A DNA stretch of 64,000 bases from Pseudomonas viciae (GTDB lineage Bacteria > Pseudomonadota > Gammaproteobacteria > Pseudomonadales > Pseudomonadaceae), in contig NZ_CP035088.1 in assembly GCF_004786035.1 (NCBI RefSeq), forward strand, positions 5,851,001 to 5,915,000, given 5' to 3'. The notes below the pieces were generated by a model. It searched no databases. It saw only the letters and a program-made list of their open reading frames with translations, and was not told the DNA's origin. A program made the position numbers and the translations under genes. Below, one piece after another: positions 9,261 through 21,059 of this stretch (position 1 is its first letter; every line of letters begins with the position of its first letter).

Positions 9261-10589
9261 ATGGCCAAGAAGCTTTACATCGAAACCCACGGTTGCCAGA
9301 TGAACGAGTACGACAGCTCGCGCATGGTCGATCTGCTGGGTGAACACCAGGCCCTGGAAGTCACCGCCCGCGCCGAAGACGCGGACGTGATCCTGCTCAA
9401 CACCTGTTCGATCCGCGAACGCGCCCAGGATCGGGTGTATTCCCAACTGGGCCGCTGGCGCGAACTGAAACTGGCCAACCCGGAAATGGTCATCGCCGTG
9501 GGCGGTTGCGTGGCCAGCCAGGAAGGCGCCGCCATCCGTGATCGCGCGCCGTACGTGGACGTGGTTTTCGGCCCACAGACCCTACACCGCCTGCCGGAGA
9601 TGATCGACGCCGCCCGTAGCACCAAGCTGCCGCAGGTGGACGTCTCGTTCCCGGAGATCGAAAAATTCGACCACCTGCCCGAACCACGCATCGACGGCCC
9701 AAGTGCCTATGTGTCGGTGATGGAAGGTTGCAGCAAGTACTGCACGTTCTGCGTGGTGCCCTACACCCGGGGCGAGGAAGTCAGCCGACCGTTCGACGAC
9801 GTGATTGCCGAGATCATCCACCTGGCGGAACACGGCGTGCGTGAAGTGACCCTGCTGGGGCAGAACGTCAACGGTTATCGCGGCCTGACCCACGACGGGC
9901 GCCTGGCCGACCTCGCCGAACTGATCCGCGTGGTGGCGGCGGTGGATGGCATCGACCGCATCCGCTACACCACCTCGCACCCGCTGGAGTTCTCCGACAG
10001 CCTGATCCAGGCCCACGCCGAGGTCCCCGAACTGGTCAAGCACCTGCACCTACCGGTGCAATCGGGTTCCGACCGGATCCTCGCGGCCATGAAGCGCAAC
10101 CATACGGCGCTGGAATACAAATCCAAGCTGCGCAAGCTACGGGCGGCAGTGCCGGGGATCTGCATCAGTTCGGACTTTATCGTCGGTTTTCCCGGCGAAA
10201 CCGAGAAAGACTTCCAGCAGACCATGAAACTGATCGAAGACGTGGGCTTCGACTTCTCCTATTCCTTCGTCTATAGCCAACGCCCCGGCACCCCGGCGGC
10301 CGACCTGGCGGACGAAACTCCCGAAGAAGTGAAAAAAGAACGGCTCAACGCCTTGCAACACCGCTTGAACCAGCAAGGTTTCGAGATCAGCCGACAAATG
10401 GTCGGCTCCGTCCAGCGGATCCTGGTGACCGATTACTCGAAAAAGGACCCGGGCGAGTTGCAAGGGCGGACCGAAAACAACCGCATCGTCAACTTCCGCT
10501 GCGACACCCCAGCCCTGATCGGCCAATTCGCCGACGTGCACATCGACGCCGCGCAACCGCACTCGTTGCGCGGTTCGTTGATCCAGTAA
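9261..10589 (+). CDS. miaB: tRNA-2-methylthio-N6-dimethylallyladenosine synthase
   Basis: 442 residues. MiaB adds a methylthio group to i6A37 of tRNAs that read codons starting with U. It is a radical-SAM enzyme with two 4Fe-4S clusters. The SAM cluster ligands are Cys157, Cys161 and Cys164 ([15 protein letters not shown]). The N-terminal domain cluster uses the Cys in [23 protein letters not shown] and [16 protein letters not shown] domain closes the protein (about 375-440). The ATG at 9261 gives the family start [12 protein letters not shown]; upstream in-frame starts at 9213 and 9249 overlap the -10 region or lack context. Confidence 0.97.
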   Translation: MAKKLYIETHGCQMNEYDSSRMVDLLGEHQALEVTARAEDADVILLNTCSIRERAQDRVYSQLGRWRELKLANPEMVIAVGGCVASQEGAAIRDRAPYVDVVFGPQTLHRLPEMIDAARSTKLPQVDVSFPEIEKFDHLPEPRIDGPSAYVSVMEGCSKYCTFCVVPYTRGEEVSRPFDDVIAEIIHLAEHGVREVTLLGQNVNGYRGLTHDGRLADLAELIRVVAAVDGIDRIRYTTSHPLEFSDSLIQAHAEVPELVKHLHLPVQSGSDRILAAMKRNHTALEYKSKLRKLRAAVPGICISSDFIVGFPGETEKDFQQTMKLIEDVGFDFSYSFVYSQRPGTPAADLADETPEEVKKERLNALQHRLNQQGFEISRQMVGSVQRILVTDYSKKDPGELQGRTENNRIVNFRCDTPALIGQFADVHIDAAQPHSLRGSLIQ

Positions 10590-10618
10590 CACCCCGATCC
10601 CCTGTGAAAGCAGAACCA

Positions 10619-10704
10619 GGGGGAGCAAGGCTTGCCCGCGATGCAGGCGCCTCAATTCTTGAGGGACCGAGTTGCATTCATCGCGGGCAAGCCTTGCTCC
10701 CACA
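10619..10704. repeat. REPIN, GCAAGGC variant
   Basis: Two inverted copies of GGGGAGCAAGGCTTGCCCGC, a variant of the REP core, flank about 40 bp between miaB and ybeZ. A frame open from 10632 upstream of ybeZ starts inside this repeat, which argues against that start. Confidence 0.85.
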
Positions 10705-10796
10705 AGATTGCTCGGTTTATTAAGAGCTTTCGCACCCAGCCTACTGGCGCTATCCTTGGTTTCATCTTAATTGCCCCTGGGCGGCTAAAAACGACC

Positions 10797-11807
10797 TTGA
10801 ACGCACCCATCGAACCACATCGCTTTATTCTCGAGCCCTTTGAGGCTCGCCGCTTCGCCAATCTGTGCGGGCAATTCGACGAGCACCTGCGCTTGATCGA
10901 ACAGCGCCTGGCCATCGAGATCCGCAATCGCGGAAACCAGTTCGAACTGATCGGCGAACCCAAGCACACCACCTCCGCGGAAAACCTGCTGCGCCGCCTC
11001 TACCGGGAAACCAAGGGGAACGAGCTGTCGCCGGACACCGTCCATCTGTTCCTGCAGGAGTCGGCTGTCGAAGAACTCGACAACCACGCCCCGTCGGAAC
11101 CTGCCGTGGCCCTGCGCACGAAAAAAGGCATGATTCGCCCTCGCGGCTTGAATCAGCAGCGCTACGTGAAGGAAATCCTGGGCAACGACATCAACTTCGG
11201 CATCGGTCCGGCCGGTACCGGCAAGACCTACCTGGCGGTGGCCTGCGCGGTCGATGCGCTGGAGCGCGAGCAAGTGCGGCGCATCCTGCTGGTGCGTCCG
11301 GCGGTCGAAGCGGGGGAAAAACTCGGCTTCCTGCCTGGCGACCTGGCCCAGAAGATCGACCCGTACCTGCGCCCACTGTATGACGCACTGTATGAAATGC
11401 TCGGCTTCGAATACGTCGCCAAGCTGATCGAGCGCCAGGTCATCGAGGTCGCGCCACTGGCCTACATGCGCGGACGTACGCTGAACAACAGCTTCATCAT
11501 CCTCGACGAAAGCCAGAACACCACGGTCGAGCAGATGAAAATGTTCCTGACCCGGATCGGCTTCGGCTCCACCGCCGTCATCACTGGCGACATTACCCAG
11601 GTCGACTTGCCCAAGGGCACCAAGTCCGGGCTGAACCATGTGATCCAGGTGCTCAAGGATGTACCGGGCATCAGCTTCACGCATTTCATGCCCAAGGACG
11701 TCGTACGCCATCCGCTGGTGCAACGCATTGTCGAAGCCTACGAGCGCTTCGAGAACCGCGAGGCTGACGACGCGCCCGAAGGCAAAGGCAATCGCCACAA
11801 TGCTTGA
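10797..11807 (+). CDS. ybeZ: PhoH-like ATPase YbeZ
   Basis: 336 residues from a TTG start. YbeZ is a PhoH-family P-loop NTPase that partners the endonuclease YbeY in rRNA processing and ribosome quality control. The Walker A motif GPAGTGKT is at 137-144 and Walker B is in FIILDESQN; the conserved [18 protein letters not shown] lies between them. The TTG at 10797 (then [16 protein letters not shown]) is preferred because no ATG or GTG fits the family N-terminus and the longer frame begins inside a REP. The 3' end overlaps ybeY by 8 bp. Confidence 0.88.
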   Translation: MNAPIEPHRFILEPFEARRFANLCGQFDEHLRLIEQRLAIEIRNRGNQFELIGEPKHTTSAENLLRRLYRETKGNELSPDTVHLFLQESAVEELDNHAPSEPAVALRTKKGMIRPRGLNQQRYVKEILGNDINFGIGPAGTGKTYLAVACAVDALEREQVRRILLVRPAVEAGEKLGFLPGDLAQKIDPYLRPLYDALYEMLGFEYVAKLIERQVIEVAPLAYMRGRTLNNSFIILDESQNTTVEQMKMFLTRIGFGSTAVITGDITQVDLPKGTKSGLNHVIQVLKDVPGISFTHFMPKDVVRHPLVQRIVEAYERFENREADDAPEGKGNRHNA

Positions 11808-12258
11808 ACTCGACCTGCAAGTGGCCTGCGAACACGCCGCCCCCAGTGAAGCCCAATTTCGTCAATGGTGCGAACTGGCCTTGCGCCAGCGCAGCGCCGA
11901 CTCGGAGTTGACCATCCGCCTGGTGGACGAACCCGAAGGCCGCGAACTGAACCACACCTGGCGGCAAAAAGATTACGCCACCAATGTGTTGTCGTTCCCC
12001 GCCGACGTGCCTGATGAACTGCTCGACATCCCACTGCTGGGGGACCTGGTGATCTGCGTCCCGGTGGTGGAGCGTGAAGCGGCTGAACAAGACAAGCTTC
12101 CTGAGGCCCACTGGGCCCACCTGGTCATTCACGGCTGCTTGCATCTGCTGGGTTACGACCACATAGAAGATGACGAAGCCGAAGAAATGGAAGCACTGGA
12201 ACGAACGTTGCTTGCAGAGCTGGGTCATCCCGACCCCTACGCCGGCGACGAACACTGA
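11800..12258 (+). CDS. ybeY: Endoribonuclease YbeY (16S rRNA maturation)
   Basis: 152 residues. YbeY is a zinc-dependent endoribonuclease needed for 16S rRNA 3' maturation and 70S quality control. The zinc motif [11 protein letters not shown] is present with His111, His115 and His121. The conserved [11 protein letters not shown] and [11 protein letters not shown] strands are also seen. The start at 11800 overlaps the last codons of ybeZ, typical of translational coupling in the ybeZ-ybeY-ybeX-lnt cluster. Confidence 0.95.
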   Translation: MLELDLQVACEHAAPSEAQFRQWCELALRQRSADSELTIRLVDEPEGRELNHTWRQKDYATNVLSFPADVPDELLDIPLLGDLVICVPVVEREAAEQDKLPEAHWAHLVIHGCLHLLGYDHIEDDEAEEMEALERTLLAELGHPDPYAGDEH

Positions 12259-12298
12259 TACATCAACCTGTAACGATAAAGGATTCAGAGTAATCGCT

Positions 12299-13138
12299 AT
12301 GAGCGAAGATCGATCGAGCAACGGGCAGAAGTCATGGCTGGGCAAGCTCACCCAGGCTTTTGCCCATGAGCCGAAAAACCGCCAGGAGCTGCTGGAGCTG
12401 CTGCGCGATGCACACCAGAACAAACTGTTGGACAGCGAAGCGCTGGCCATCGTCGAAGGCGCCATCCAGGTCGCTGACCTGCAAGTACGCGACATCATGG
12501 TCCCGCGCTCGCAGATGGTCAGCATCAAGGCGACCCAGACACCCCGTGAATTCCTGCCCGCCGTGGTCGATTCCGCTCACTCGCGCTACCCGGTGGTCGG
12601 CGAGAGCCATGACGACGTCATGGGCGTGCTGCTGGCCAAGGATCTGCTGCCGCTGATCCTTCAGGAAAACGGCGACAGCTTCAACATCAAGGACTTGCTG
12701 CGTCCGGCCACTTTCGTGCCCGAATCCAAGCGCCTGAACGTGCTGCTGCGTGAATTCCGCGCCAACCACAACCACATGGCCATCGTCATCGACGAGTACG
12801 GCGGCGTGGCCGGCCTGGTGACCATCGAAGACGTGCTCGAGCAGATCGTCGGCGACATCGAAGACGAGCACGACGTCGAGGAAGACAGCTACATCAAGCC
12901 CCTGCCCAGCGGCGATTTCCTGATCAAGGCGCTGACGCCGATCGAAAACTTCAACGAGTTCTTCGACAGCCAATTCTCCGACGATGAGTTCGACACCGTC
13001 GGCGGCCTGGTGATGAGTGCTTTCGGGCACCTGCCCAAGCGCAACGAAACCACGGAAATCGGCTCCTGGCGCTTCCGCATCCTGAATGCCGACAGCCGTC
13101 GGATTCATCTGCTGCGCCTGTCCCCCATTGCCCGATAA
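12299..13138 (+). CDS. ybeX: CorC/YbeX family CBS-domain protein
   Basis: 279 residues. Two CBS domains (about 65-185, beginning QVRDIMVPRSQMVSIKATQT) are followed by a CorC_HlyC domain (about 195-275, FDTVGGLVMSAFGHLPKRNE). There is no membrane segment, so this is the short cytosolic type. In enterics it was linked to cobalt/magnesium efflux through CorA, and later work on YbeX points to ribosome metabolism. The ybeZ-ybeY context favours the ribosome link, as an inference. It ends 27 bp before lnt. Confidence 0.9.
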   Translation: MSEDRSSNGQKSWLGKLTQAFAHEPKNRQELLELLRDAHQNKLLDSEALAIVEGAIQVADLQVRDIMVPRSQMVSIKATQTPREFLPAVVDSAHSRYPVVGESHDDVMGVLLAKDLLPLILQENGDSFNIKDLLRPATFVPESKRLNVLLREFRANHNHMAIVIDEYGGVAGLVTIEDVLEQIVGDIEDEHDVEEDSYIKPLPSGDFLIKALTPIENFNEFFDSQFSDDEFDTVGGLVMSAFGHLPKRNETTEIGSWRFRILNADSRRIHLLRLSPIAR

Positions 13139-13165
13139 CCCCTGCGAGACCCGCTAAGGACAAAA

Positions 13166-14689
13166 ATGCGCTGGATAACCCGCCCCGGCTGGCCCGGTAA
13201 CCTGCTGGCCGTGGCGGCCGGCGCGATCACCACCCTGGCCTTGGCGCCGTTCGATATCTGGCCGCTGGCACTGTTGGCGGTCGGGTTCTTCTATGCCGGG
13301 TTGCGTGAGCTTTCGCCGCGCCAGGCCTTGGGCCGTGGCTGGTGTTTCGGTTTTGGCCTGTTTGGCGCCGGCACCAGCTGGATCTACGTCAGCATTCACA
13401 ACTTCGGCGGCGCCTCGGTACTGCTCGCCGGCCTGTTAATGCTGCTGTTCATCGCCGCCATCGCCTGGTTCTTCGCCCTGCCCGCCTGGCTCTGGGCGCG
13501 CTGGCTGCGGCGCAACGAAGCCCCACTGGCCGACGCCTTGGCCTTCGCCGCGCTGTGGCTGGGCCAGGAAGCCTTTCGCGGCTGGTTCCTCACCGGGTTC
13601 CCGTGGTTGTATTCCGGCTACAGCCAGCTCGACGGCCCGCTGGCCGGCCTCGCGCCGCTGGGCGGGATGTGGCTGATTTCCTTCACGTTGGCCCTCACTG
13701 CCGCGCTGCTGTACAACGCGTCCCGCCTGATCCGCGCCGGGCGCAAAGGTTTTATCGCCGCAGGTGTGCTGCTGTTGATCGGCCCGTGGGTGGCCGGCAT
13801 GGCGCTCAAGGGCCACGCCTGGACCAGCCCGTCGGGCGACCCGCTGAGCGTCGCAGCGATTCAGGGCAACATCGAACAAAGCATGAAGTGGGACCCGGAG
13901 CAGCTCAACGCGCAGTTGGCGCTGTACCGCGACATGAGCTTTGCCTCCAAACGCGTCGACCTGCTGATCTGGCCGGAGACCGCAGTCCCGGTGCTCAAGG
14001 AATCAGCCCAGGGCTACCTGGACATGATGGGCAACTTCGCCGCCGAGCGGCATTCGGCGCTGATCACCGGCGTGCCGATTCGCCAACTGGTGCGCCACGA
14101 GAAGCGTTACTACAACGGCATCACCGTGACCGGCGAAGGCGACGGGACTTATCTGAAGCAGAAACTCGTGCCGTTCGGCGAGTACGTGCCGCTGCAGGAC
14201 ATCCTGCGGGGCCTGATCGCCTTCTTCGACCTGCCTATGTCCGACTTTGCCCGGGGCCCGGCCGACCAGCCATTGCTGCAAGCCAAGGGTTACCAGATCG
14301 CGCCGTTCATCTGCTATGAAGTGGTCTATCCGGAGTTCGCCGCCAGCCTCTCGGCCCGTAGCGACCTGTTGCTGACCATCAGCAACGACACTTGGTTCGG
14401 CACTTCCATCGGCCCGTTACAACACCTGCAAATGGCGCAGATGCGCGCCCTGGAAGCCGGTCGCTGGATGATTCGCGCCACCAACAACGGCGTGACCGGG
14501 CTGATCAACCCTTTCGGCCAGATCACCACACAGATCCCGCAATTCGAGCGTGGCATCCTCTACGGCGATGTGGTGCCGATGCACGACCTGACGCCGTACC
14601 TGCAATGGCGCTCGTGGCCGCTGATCATTTTGTGCGTGTTGCTGCTGGGCTGGGCGTTGATCGCGGGCCGGATGGCCAAAACCGTTTAA
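13166..14689 (+). CDS. lnt: Apolipoprotein N-acyltransferase
   Basis: 507 residues. Lnt is the inner-membrane enzyme that adds the third acyl chain to lipoproteins, the last step before Lol sorting. N-terminal transmembrane helices (about residues 10-210) precede a periplasmic nitrilase-like domain (about 225-475). The catalytic residues are visible: Glu271 (LLIWPETAVP), the Lys in YLKQKLVPFGEY, and Cys383 (PFICYEVVYPE). One more helix closes the protein. An AAGGA ribosome binding site precedes the ATG. Lipoproteins in this window, such as LptE and RlpA, would be its clients. Confidence 0.96.
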   Translation: MRWITRPGWPGNLLAVAAGAITTLALAPFDIWPLALLAVGFFYAGLRELSPRQALGRGWCFGFGLFGAGTSWIYVSIHNFGGASVLLAGLLMLLFIAAIAWFFALPAWLWARWLRRNEAPLADALAFAALWLGQEAFRGWFLTGFPWLYSGYSQLDGPLAGLAPLGGMWLISFTLALTAALLYNASRLIRAGRKGFIAAGVLLLIGPWVAGMALKGHAWTSPSGDPLSVAAIQGNIEQSMKWDPEQLNAQLALYRDMSFASKRVDLLIWPETAVPVLKESAQGYLDMMGNFAAERHSALITGVPIRQLVRHEKRYYNGITVTGEGDGTYLKQKLVPFGEYVPLQDILRGLIAFFDLPMSDFARGPADQPLLQAKGYQIAPFICYEVVYPEFAASLSARSDLLLTISNDTWFGTSIGPLQHLQMAQMRALEAGRWMIRATNNGVTGLINPFGQITTQIPQFERGILYGDVVPMHDLTPYLQWRSWPLIILCVLLLGWALIAGRMAKTV

Positions 14690-14704
14690 GGACTTTTGGC
14701 CCCC

Positions 14705-14734
14705 TGTGGCGAGGGCGCTTGCTCCCTCGCCACA
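14705..14734. repeat. Palindromic repeat after lnt
   Basis: TGTGGCGAGGG and CCCTCGCCACA form a perfect 11-bp stem around an 8-base loop, followed by a small GAGGGCGCCCTC palindrome. It resembles the TGTGGCGAGG repeat class at 5031 and 57017 rather than the common REP. It lies 15 bp after the lnt stop and could act as a transcription end, though no T tract follows. Confidence 0.6.
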
Positions 14735-14763
14735 ATGAGGGCGCCCTCGCGACCTCATCATCT

Positions 14764-15525
14764 TCAGCGGTAGAACAACCGATACCCCACCAGCCCCACC
14801 GCCTCATTCATCAACTGCCCCGACTGCCAGATCGACTTGAACTCCGGCATCCAGCCGCCCAGCGGTCGGGCATTGTCCTGTCCCAGGAAGCCCACCGGTG
14901 CTGGCACCACTTCAAACCCCGACCGCTCGAAACTCCAGACCGCCCGCGGCATGTGCCATGCCTGGGTCACCACGACGACACGCTTGATGCCGGCCGGCAG
15001 AAGGATCTCGGCGCTCATCCGGGCGTTTTCCCAGGTCGTGCGGCTGCGCTCTTCCTGCCAGCGAACGCTCACGCCGAAATCGTCCAGCATCGAATCAGCC
15101 ATCAGTTTGGCTTCACTGGGTGGGGTGCCGTAGTGCAAGCCGCCGGTCGTCAGCACCGGCAACCCCGACGCCTTGGCCAGGCGCGCGGCATAACGCTGGC
15201 GCTCCAGGCCGATGCCGGTGGGTTGGTCGGCGCCCCAGGCCAGGTCACCGCGCTCACGGCCAGAACCCAGCACCACAATGGCGTCGGCACGCTGGGCCAG
15301 GGTCGCCCATTCGCTGCGCGGCAGCGGCGGTTCGCGTTCCAGCGCCCTGGCGCTCCATTGCACTACCACGGGCAGGCTCATCAGCCAGAAGCCACCCAGT
15401 CCAACGAAAAAGCACAGGCGGGCCAGGCGCGGCCGGGAGTTGCGCCACCACCAGGCGAGCGCCAACAGCAGCAAAAGAAGGCCGGGCGGCAATAAAAGTG
15501 TTTTGATGAAATAACGAAACGGCAT
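14764..15525 (-). CDS. YdcF/ElyC-type (DUF218) membrane protein
   Basis: 253 residues. Two N-terminal membrane helices (about 8-28 and 36-56) precede a DUF218 domain. It opens ADAIVVLGSGRERGDLAWG and continues with GLPVLTTGG, the conserved acidic SRTTWENARMSAEIL, and VVVTQAWHMPRAVWSFERSG. ElyC (YcbC) and SanA of this family affect envelope integrity and undecaprenyl-phosphate use in E. coli; no enzyme activity is proven. It is convergent with lnt, and the two stops are 75 bp apart. Confidence 0.75.
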   Translation of the reverse strand: MPFRYFIKTLLLPPGLLLLLLALAWWWRNSRPRLARLCFFVGLGGFWLMSLPVVVQWSARALEREPPLPRSEWATLAQRADAIVVLGSGRERGDLAWGADQPTGIGLERQRYAARLAKASGLPVLTTGGLHYGTPPSEAKLMADSMLDDFGVSVRWQEERSRTTWENARMSAEILLPAGIKRVVVVTQAWHMPRAVWSFERSGFEVVPAPVGFLGQDNARPLGGWMPEFKSIWQSGQLMNEAVGLVGYRLFYR

Positions 15526-15628
15526 CGGGCATCTCCATAGATGCCCGAAGCCTAAGTGGGTTGACGCAAAGCGACAACAGATTCGAAAAAACCTTGAATC
15601 AAAAAAAGCGACACGCGTGAATCCGGCG

Positions 15629-15949
15629 TTACTTGAACTGCAGTGACCGGACTTTTACAGCATCCTTGTCAGGTGTCCGGTCCTTGAGCCATACAACTTT
15701 GGCCGAACGGGGCACATCGAGACGCTTGAGTACCTGGACCCCACTGGTGGGGGCTTGGTGTCCGGCCTGTTCGAGGTAAGCCTTGACCAGTTCGAACTCT
15801 GCGGGGCTCAAGCCGCGCAGCTCCAGCTCTGCCGGGCGTTCATCACGCAAATGACCGGCGGTTCTTGCAGCGTCAAGGGCTACCCCGAGACGATCGATCA
15901 GTTTTTCGTACAACTCAGGCGTCGTTACTTTTCGTTGTGATTCAACCAT
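15629..15949 (-). CDS. Conserved hypothetical protein, 106 aa
   Basis: A soluble 106-residue protein with charged helices (TTPELYEKLIDRLGVALDAA, LSPAEFELVKAYLEQAGH) and a Lys-rich C-terminus. I do not recognise a named domain. The frame has Pseudomonas-like codon use, a GAGGTGAGGG ribosome binding site close to the ATG, and its own space opposite leuS. The occurrence of a small gene at this spot beside leuS in other pseudomonads is a recollection, not checked. Function unknown. Confidence 0.6.
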   Translation of the reverse strand: MVESQRKVTTPELYEKLIDRLGVALDAARTAGHLRDERPAELELRGLSPAEFELVKAYLEQAGHQAPTSGVQVLKRLDVPRSAKVVWLKDRTPDKDAVKVRSLQFK

Positions 15950-15970
15950 CCCTCACCTCATTGAAGATAA

Positions 15971-18859
<2,889 letters not shown>

Positions 18860-18867
18860 TTGGATCG

Positions 18868-18891
18868 GGCGCCAGGCTCAAGCCTGGCGCC
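18868..18891. terminator. Strong hairpin after leuS
   Basis: GGCGCCAGGCT and AGCCTGGCGCC pair as a perfect 11-bp stem with only CA between them, 8 bp after the leuS stop. No T run follows, so read-through into lptE is likely; it may instead be an mRNA-stabilising element. Confidence 0.5.
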
Positions 18892-18947
18892 GAATATAAC
18901 CTGCGAGACCGCACTGTCGGCCCATAGGGTTCAAGGGGAGCAACAAG

Positions 18948-19553
18948 ATGATCAAACGTAATCTGCTGGTAATGGGCCTGGCGGTCCTGTTGAGCGCCTG
19001 CGGCTTCCAGCTGCGCGGCACCGGCACCACCGAGCTGGCCATCACGGAGCTGGACCTCAGCGCACGGGACGCTTATGGCGAAACCGTTAAAATGCTGCGC
19101 GTAGCCTTGGAAAACAGCGGGGTCAAGGTTTACAACGGCGCGCCCTACAAGCTGATACTGACCCGTGAACAGCAAAGCCAGCGCAGCCTGAGCTATGCAG
19201 GTGCCGGTCGCTCGGCCGAGTACGAGCTGACCAACGTGCTGAACTACGAGATCCGTGGCCGGAACGATCTGTCGCTGCTGGACGACAAGCTGCAAGTGCA
19301 GAAGGTCTACCTGCACGATGGCAACAACATCACCGGTTCCGACCAGGAATCGACCGAGGTGCGCGGCGAAATGCGGCGTGAGCTCGTACAGCGCATGATG
19401 CTGCGCCTGCAACAACTGAGCCCGGCCCAGTTGGAAGAGCTGCAACAGACCGCCGATGCCCGCGCCAAGGCCGAAGCCGAAGCACTGGAAGCGGCACGCA
19501 AGGCTGAAGCGGAAACCCCGCAGCAGTCGCCGATGCAAATCCCGGCTGAATAA
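18948..19553 (+). CDS. lptE: LPS-assembly lipoprotein LptE
   Basis: 201 residues. LptE plugs the outer-membrane LptD barrel and helps insert lipopolysaccharide. The lipoprotein signal ends in the lipobox LLSACGF (Cys around residue 19), and the mature part starts FQLRGTGTTELAITELDLSA, characteristic of the family. The C-terminal third is an Ala/Glu-rich helix (ARAKAEAEALEAARKAEAET) longer than in enteric LptE. leuS-lptE-holA is the usual order in gammaproteobacteria. An AAGGGGAG ribosome binding site precedes the ATG. Confidence 0.95.
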   Translation: MIKRNLLVMGLAVLLSACGFQLRGTGTTELAITELDLSARDAYGETVKMLRVALENSGVKVYNGAPYKLILTREQQSQRSLSYAGAGRSAEYELTNVLNYEIRGRNDLSLLDDKLQVQKVYLHDGNNITGSDQESTEVRGEMRRELVQRMMLRLQQLSPAQLEELQQTADARAKAEAEALEAARKAEAETPQQSPMQIPAE

Positions 19554-19558
19554 GCCTT

Positions 19559-19580
19559 GCGGGGCGCTCCGGCGCCCCGC
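19559..19580 (+). terminator. Hairpin between lptE and holA
   Basis: GCGGGGCGC and GCGCCCCGC form a perfect 9-bp stem with a TCCG loop, followed by the pyrimidine-rich TCGCCTTCTCTT. It could end part of the lptE transcripts or stabilise them ahead of holA. Confidence 0.5.
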
Positions 19581-19606
19581 TCGCCTTCTCTTATGAACCG
19601 CGCTTT

Positions 19607-20644
19607 ATGAAACTGGCCCCCGCCCAACTTGGCAAACACCTGCAAGGCGCCCTCGCGCCGGTCTACATCATCAGCGGCGATGACCCGCTGTTGTGCCAGG
19701 AAGCCGCCGACGCCATCCGCGCAGCCGCCCGCCAGCAAGGCTTCGACGAACGCCAGGTGTTCGCCGCCGATGCCAGTTTCGACTGGGGAACGCTGCTGCA
19801 GGCTGGGGCAAGCATGTCGCTGTTCGCCGAAAAACGCCTGCTGGAGCTGCGCCTGCCGTCCGGCAAGCCCGGAGACAAGGGCGCAGCCGCGCTGATCGAA
19901 TATTGCTCACGGCCGGCCGAGGACACAGTGCTGCTCATCAGCCTGCCGAAACTCGACGGCAGCGCGCAGAAGACCAAATGGGGCAAGGCCCTGGTCGAGG
20001 GTCAGCAGACGCAGTTCGTGCAGATCTGGCCGGTGGACGTCAGCCAGCTGCCGAGCTGGATCCGTCAGCGCCTGTCCCAGGCCGGTCTCTCGGCCAGCCA
20101 GGACGCGGTAGAGCTGATCGCCGCCCGGGTCGAAGGCAACCTGCTGGCCGCCGCCCAGGAGATCGAAAAGCTCAAGCTGATGGCCGAGGGTGGGCAGATC
20201 ACCGTGGAAACGGTACAGGCCGCGGTGGCCGACAGCGCGCGCTTTGATGTCTTCGGGCTGACCGATGCGATCCTCAACGGTGAAGCCGCCCATGCCCTGC
20301 GCATGCTCGAAGGCCTGCGGGGTGAAGGCGTCGAGCCACCCGTGATCCTCTGGGCCCTGGCCCGGGAATTGCGCTTGCTGGCCAACTTGTCCCTGCAATA
20401 CAGCCAGGGCATACCGCTGGACAAAGCCTTCAGCCAGGCCCGCCCGCCCGTGTGGGATAAACGCAAACCGCTGATGAGCAAGGCCCTGCAACGCTATTCG
20501 GCGTCGCGCTGGGCGCAACTGCTGCTCGAAGCCCAGCGCATCGACGCGCAGATCAAAGGCCAGGCCGCCGGCTCACCATGGATGAGCCTGAGCCGGTTGT
20601 CGCTGTTGATGGCCGGCCAGCGGCTGACGCTGCCTGCTGAATAA
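19607..20644 (+). CDS. holA: DNA polymerase III delta subunit
   Basis: 345 residues, the family length. HolA (delta) is the wrench of the clamp loader that opens the beta clamp at primed sites. The N-terminal AAA+-like fold is recognised from APVYIISGDDPLLCQEAADA and SMSLFAEKRLLELRLPSGKP. The mid-region has GNLLAAAQEIEKLKLMA, and the C-terminal helical collar includes ILWALARELRLLANLS. Like other delta subunits it lacks a functional ATP site. It is in the common leuS-lptE-holA group. Confidence 0.95.
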   Translation: MKLAPAQLGKHLQGALAPVYIISGDDPLLCQEAADAIRAAARQQGFDERQVFAADASFDWGTLLQAGASMSLFAEKRLLELRLPSGKPGDKGAAALIEYCSRPAEDTVLLISLPKLDGSAQKTKWGKALVEGQQTQFVQIWPVDVSQLPSWIRQRLSQAGLSASQDAVELIAARVEGNLLAAAQEIEKLKLMAEGGQITVETVQAAVADSARFDVFGLTDAILNGEAAHALRMLEGLRGEGVEPPVILWALARELRLLANLSLQYSQGIPLDKAFSQARPPVWDKRKPLMSKALQRYSASRWAQLLLEAQRIDAQIKGQAAGSPWMSLSRLSLLMAGQRLTLPAE

Positions 20645-20717
20645 AAGATCGCAGCCGTCGGCAGCTCCTACATGGGAAATGCATACTTCTGTAGGCGCTG
20701 CCGAAGGCTGCGATCTT
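20645..20717. repeat. Inverted repeat of a second REP class
   Basis: AAGATCGCAGCC...CGGCAGC..CCTACA and the complementary TGTAGG.GCTGCCG..GGCTGCGATCTT pair across about 25 bp. This GATCGCAGCC-type palindrome is common in P. putida and P. fluorescens genomes and is unrelated in sequence to the GTGGGAGC family. It follows the holA stop directly. Confidence 0.75.
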
Positions 20718-20822
20718 TTCCGCTCTTGATCCTACAAATATCGCCTCCATTTACCCTATAGACAGCTCCCCAACGCTGCCCCATTATTTGCACCGCAAAA
20801 CCCACCCATGCGAGAACTCATC

Positions 20823-20987
20823 ATGAGCAAAAAGCCATCCAAGCATGGCCCCAACAAGGCCAAATCCATCATCGCCCAACCGTTGTTCCGCAGCCGTCAG
20901 GAACGACCCACCAAGGGCAAAGGCAGCTACCGCCGCGAAGCCTTCCAGTCTGACAACTGGGAGGCTTCTTGCTTTGTGGCAGCTTGA
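20823..20987 (+). CDS. arfA: Alternative ribosome-rescue factor ArfA
   Basis: 54 codons. The family signature is clear: QPLFRSRQERP (19-29), KGKGSYRRE (31-39) and NWEAS (45-49). ArfA enters ribosomes stalled on stop-less mRNA and recruits release factor RF2, backing up tmRNA. A strong hairpin lies inside the gene over codons 39-49, so most transcripts may be cleaved or terminated before the stop; the truncated peptide would then be tagged by tmRNA unless that system fails. The predicted product from a truncated mRNA would still keep the KGKGSY core. The ribosome binding site (GAGAA) is moderate. Confidence 0.85.
   Translation: MSKKPSKHGPNKAKSIIAQPLFRSRQERPTKGKGSYRREAFQSDNWEASCFVAA
20937..20976 (+). 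promoter_or_regulatory. Intragenic hairpin of arfA (RNase III site or terminator)
   Basis: GAAGCCTTCCAG (20937-20948) pairs with CTGGGAGGCTTC (20957-20968): 12 bp with one G-U pair and an 8-base loop, followed by TTGCTTTG. It falls within codons 39-49 of arfA, before the stop at 20985. In E. coli an equivalent hairpin is cut by RNase III to give stop-less arfA mRNA, and in other bacteria a terminator does the same job. Confidence 0.75.
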
Positions 20988-21059
20988 AACACCCGGACAA
21001 GCCCTACGCCCCTTTCGCATGATAAGGTCAGCACCTGATTTGTATTTCTGGACCTGTGC

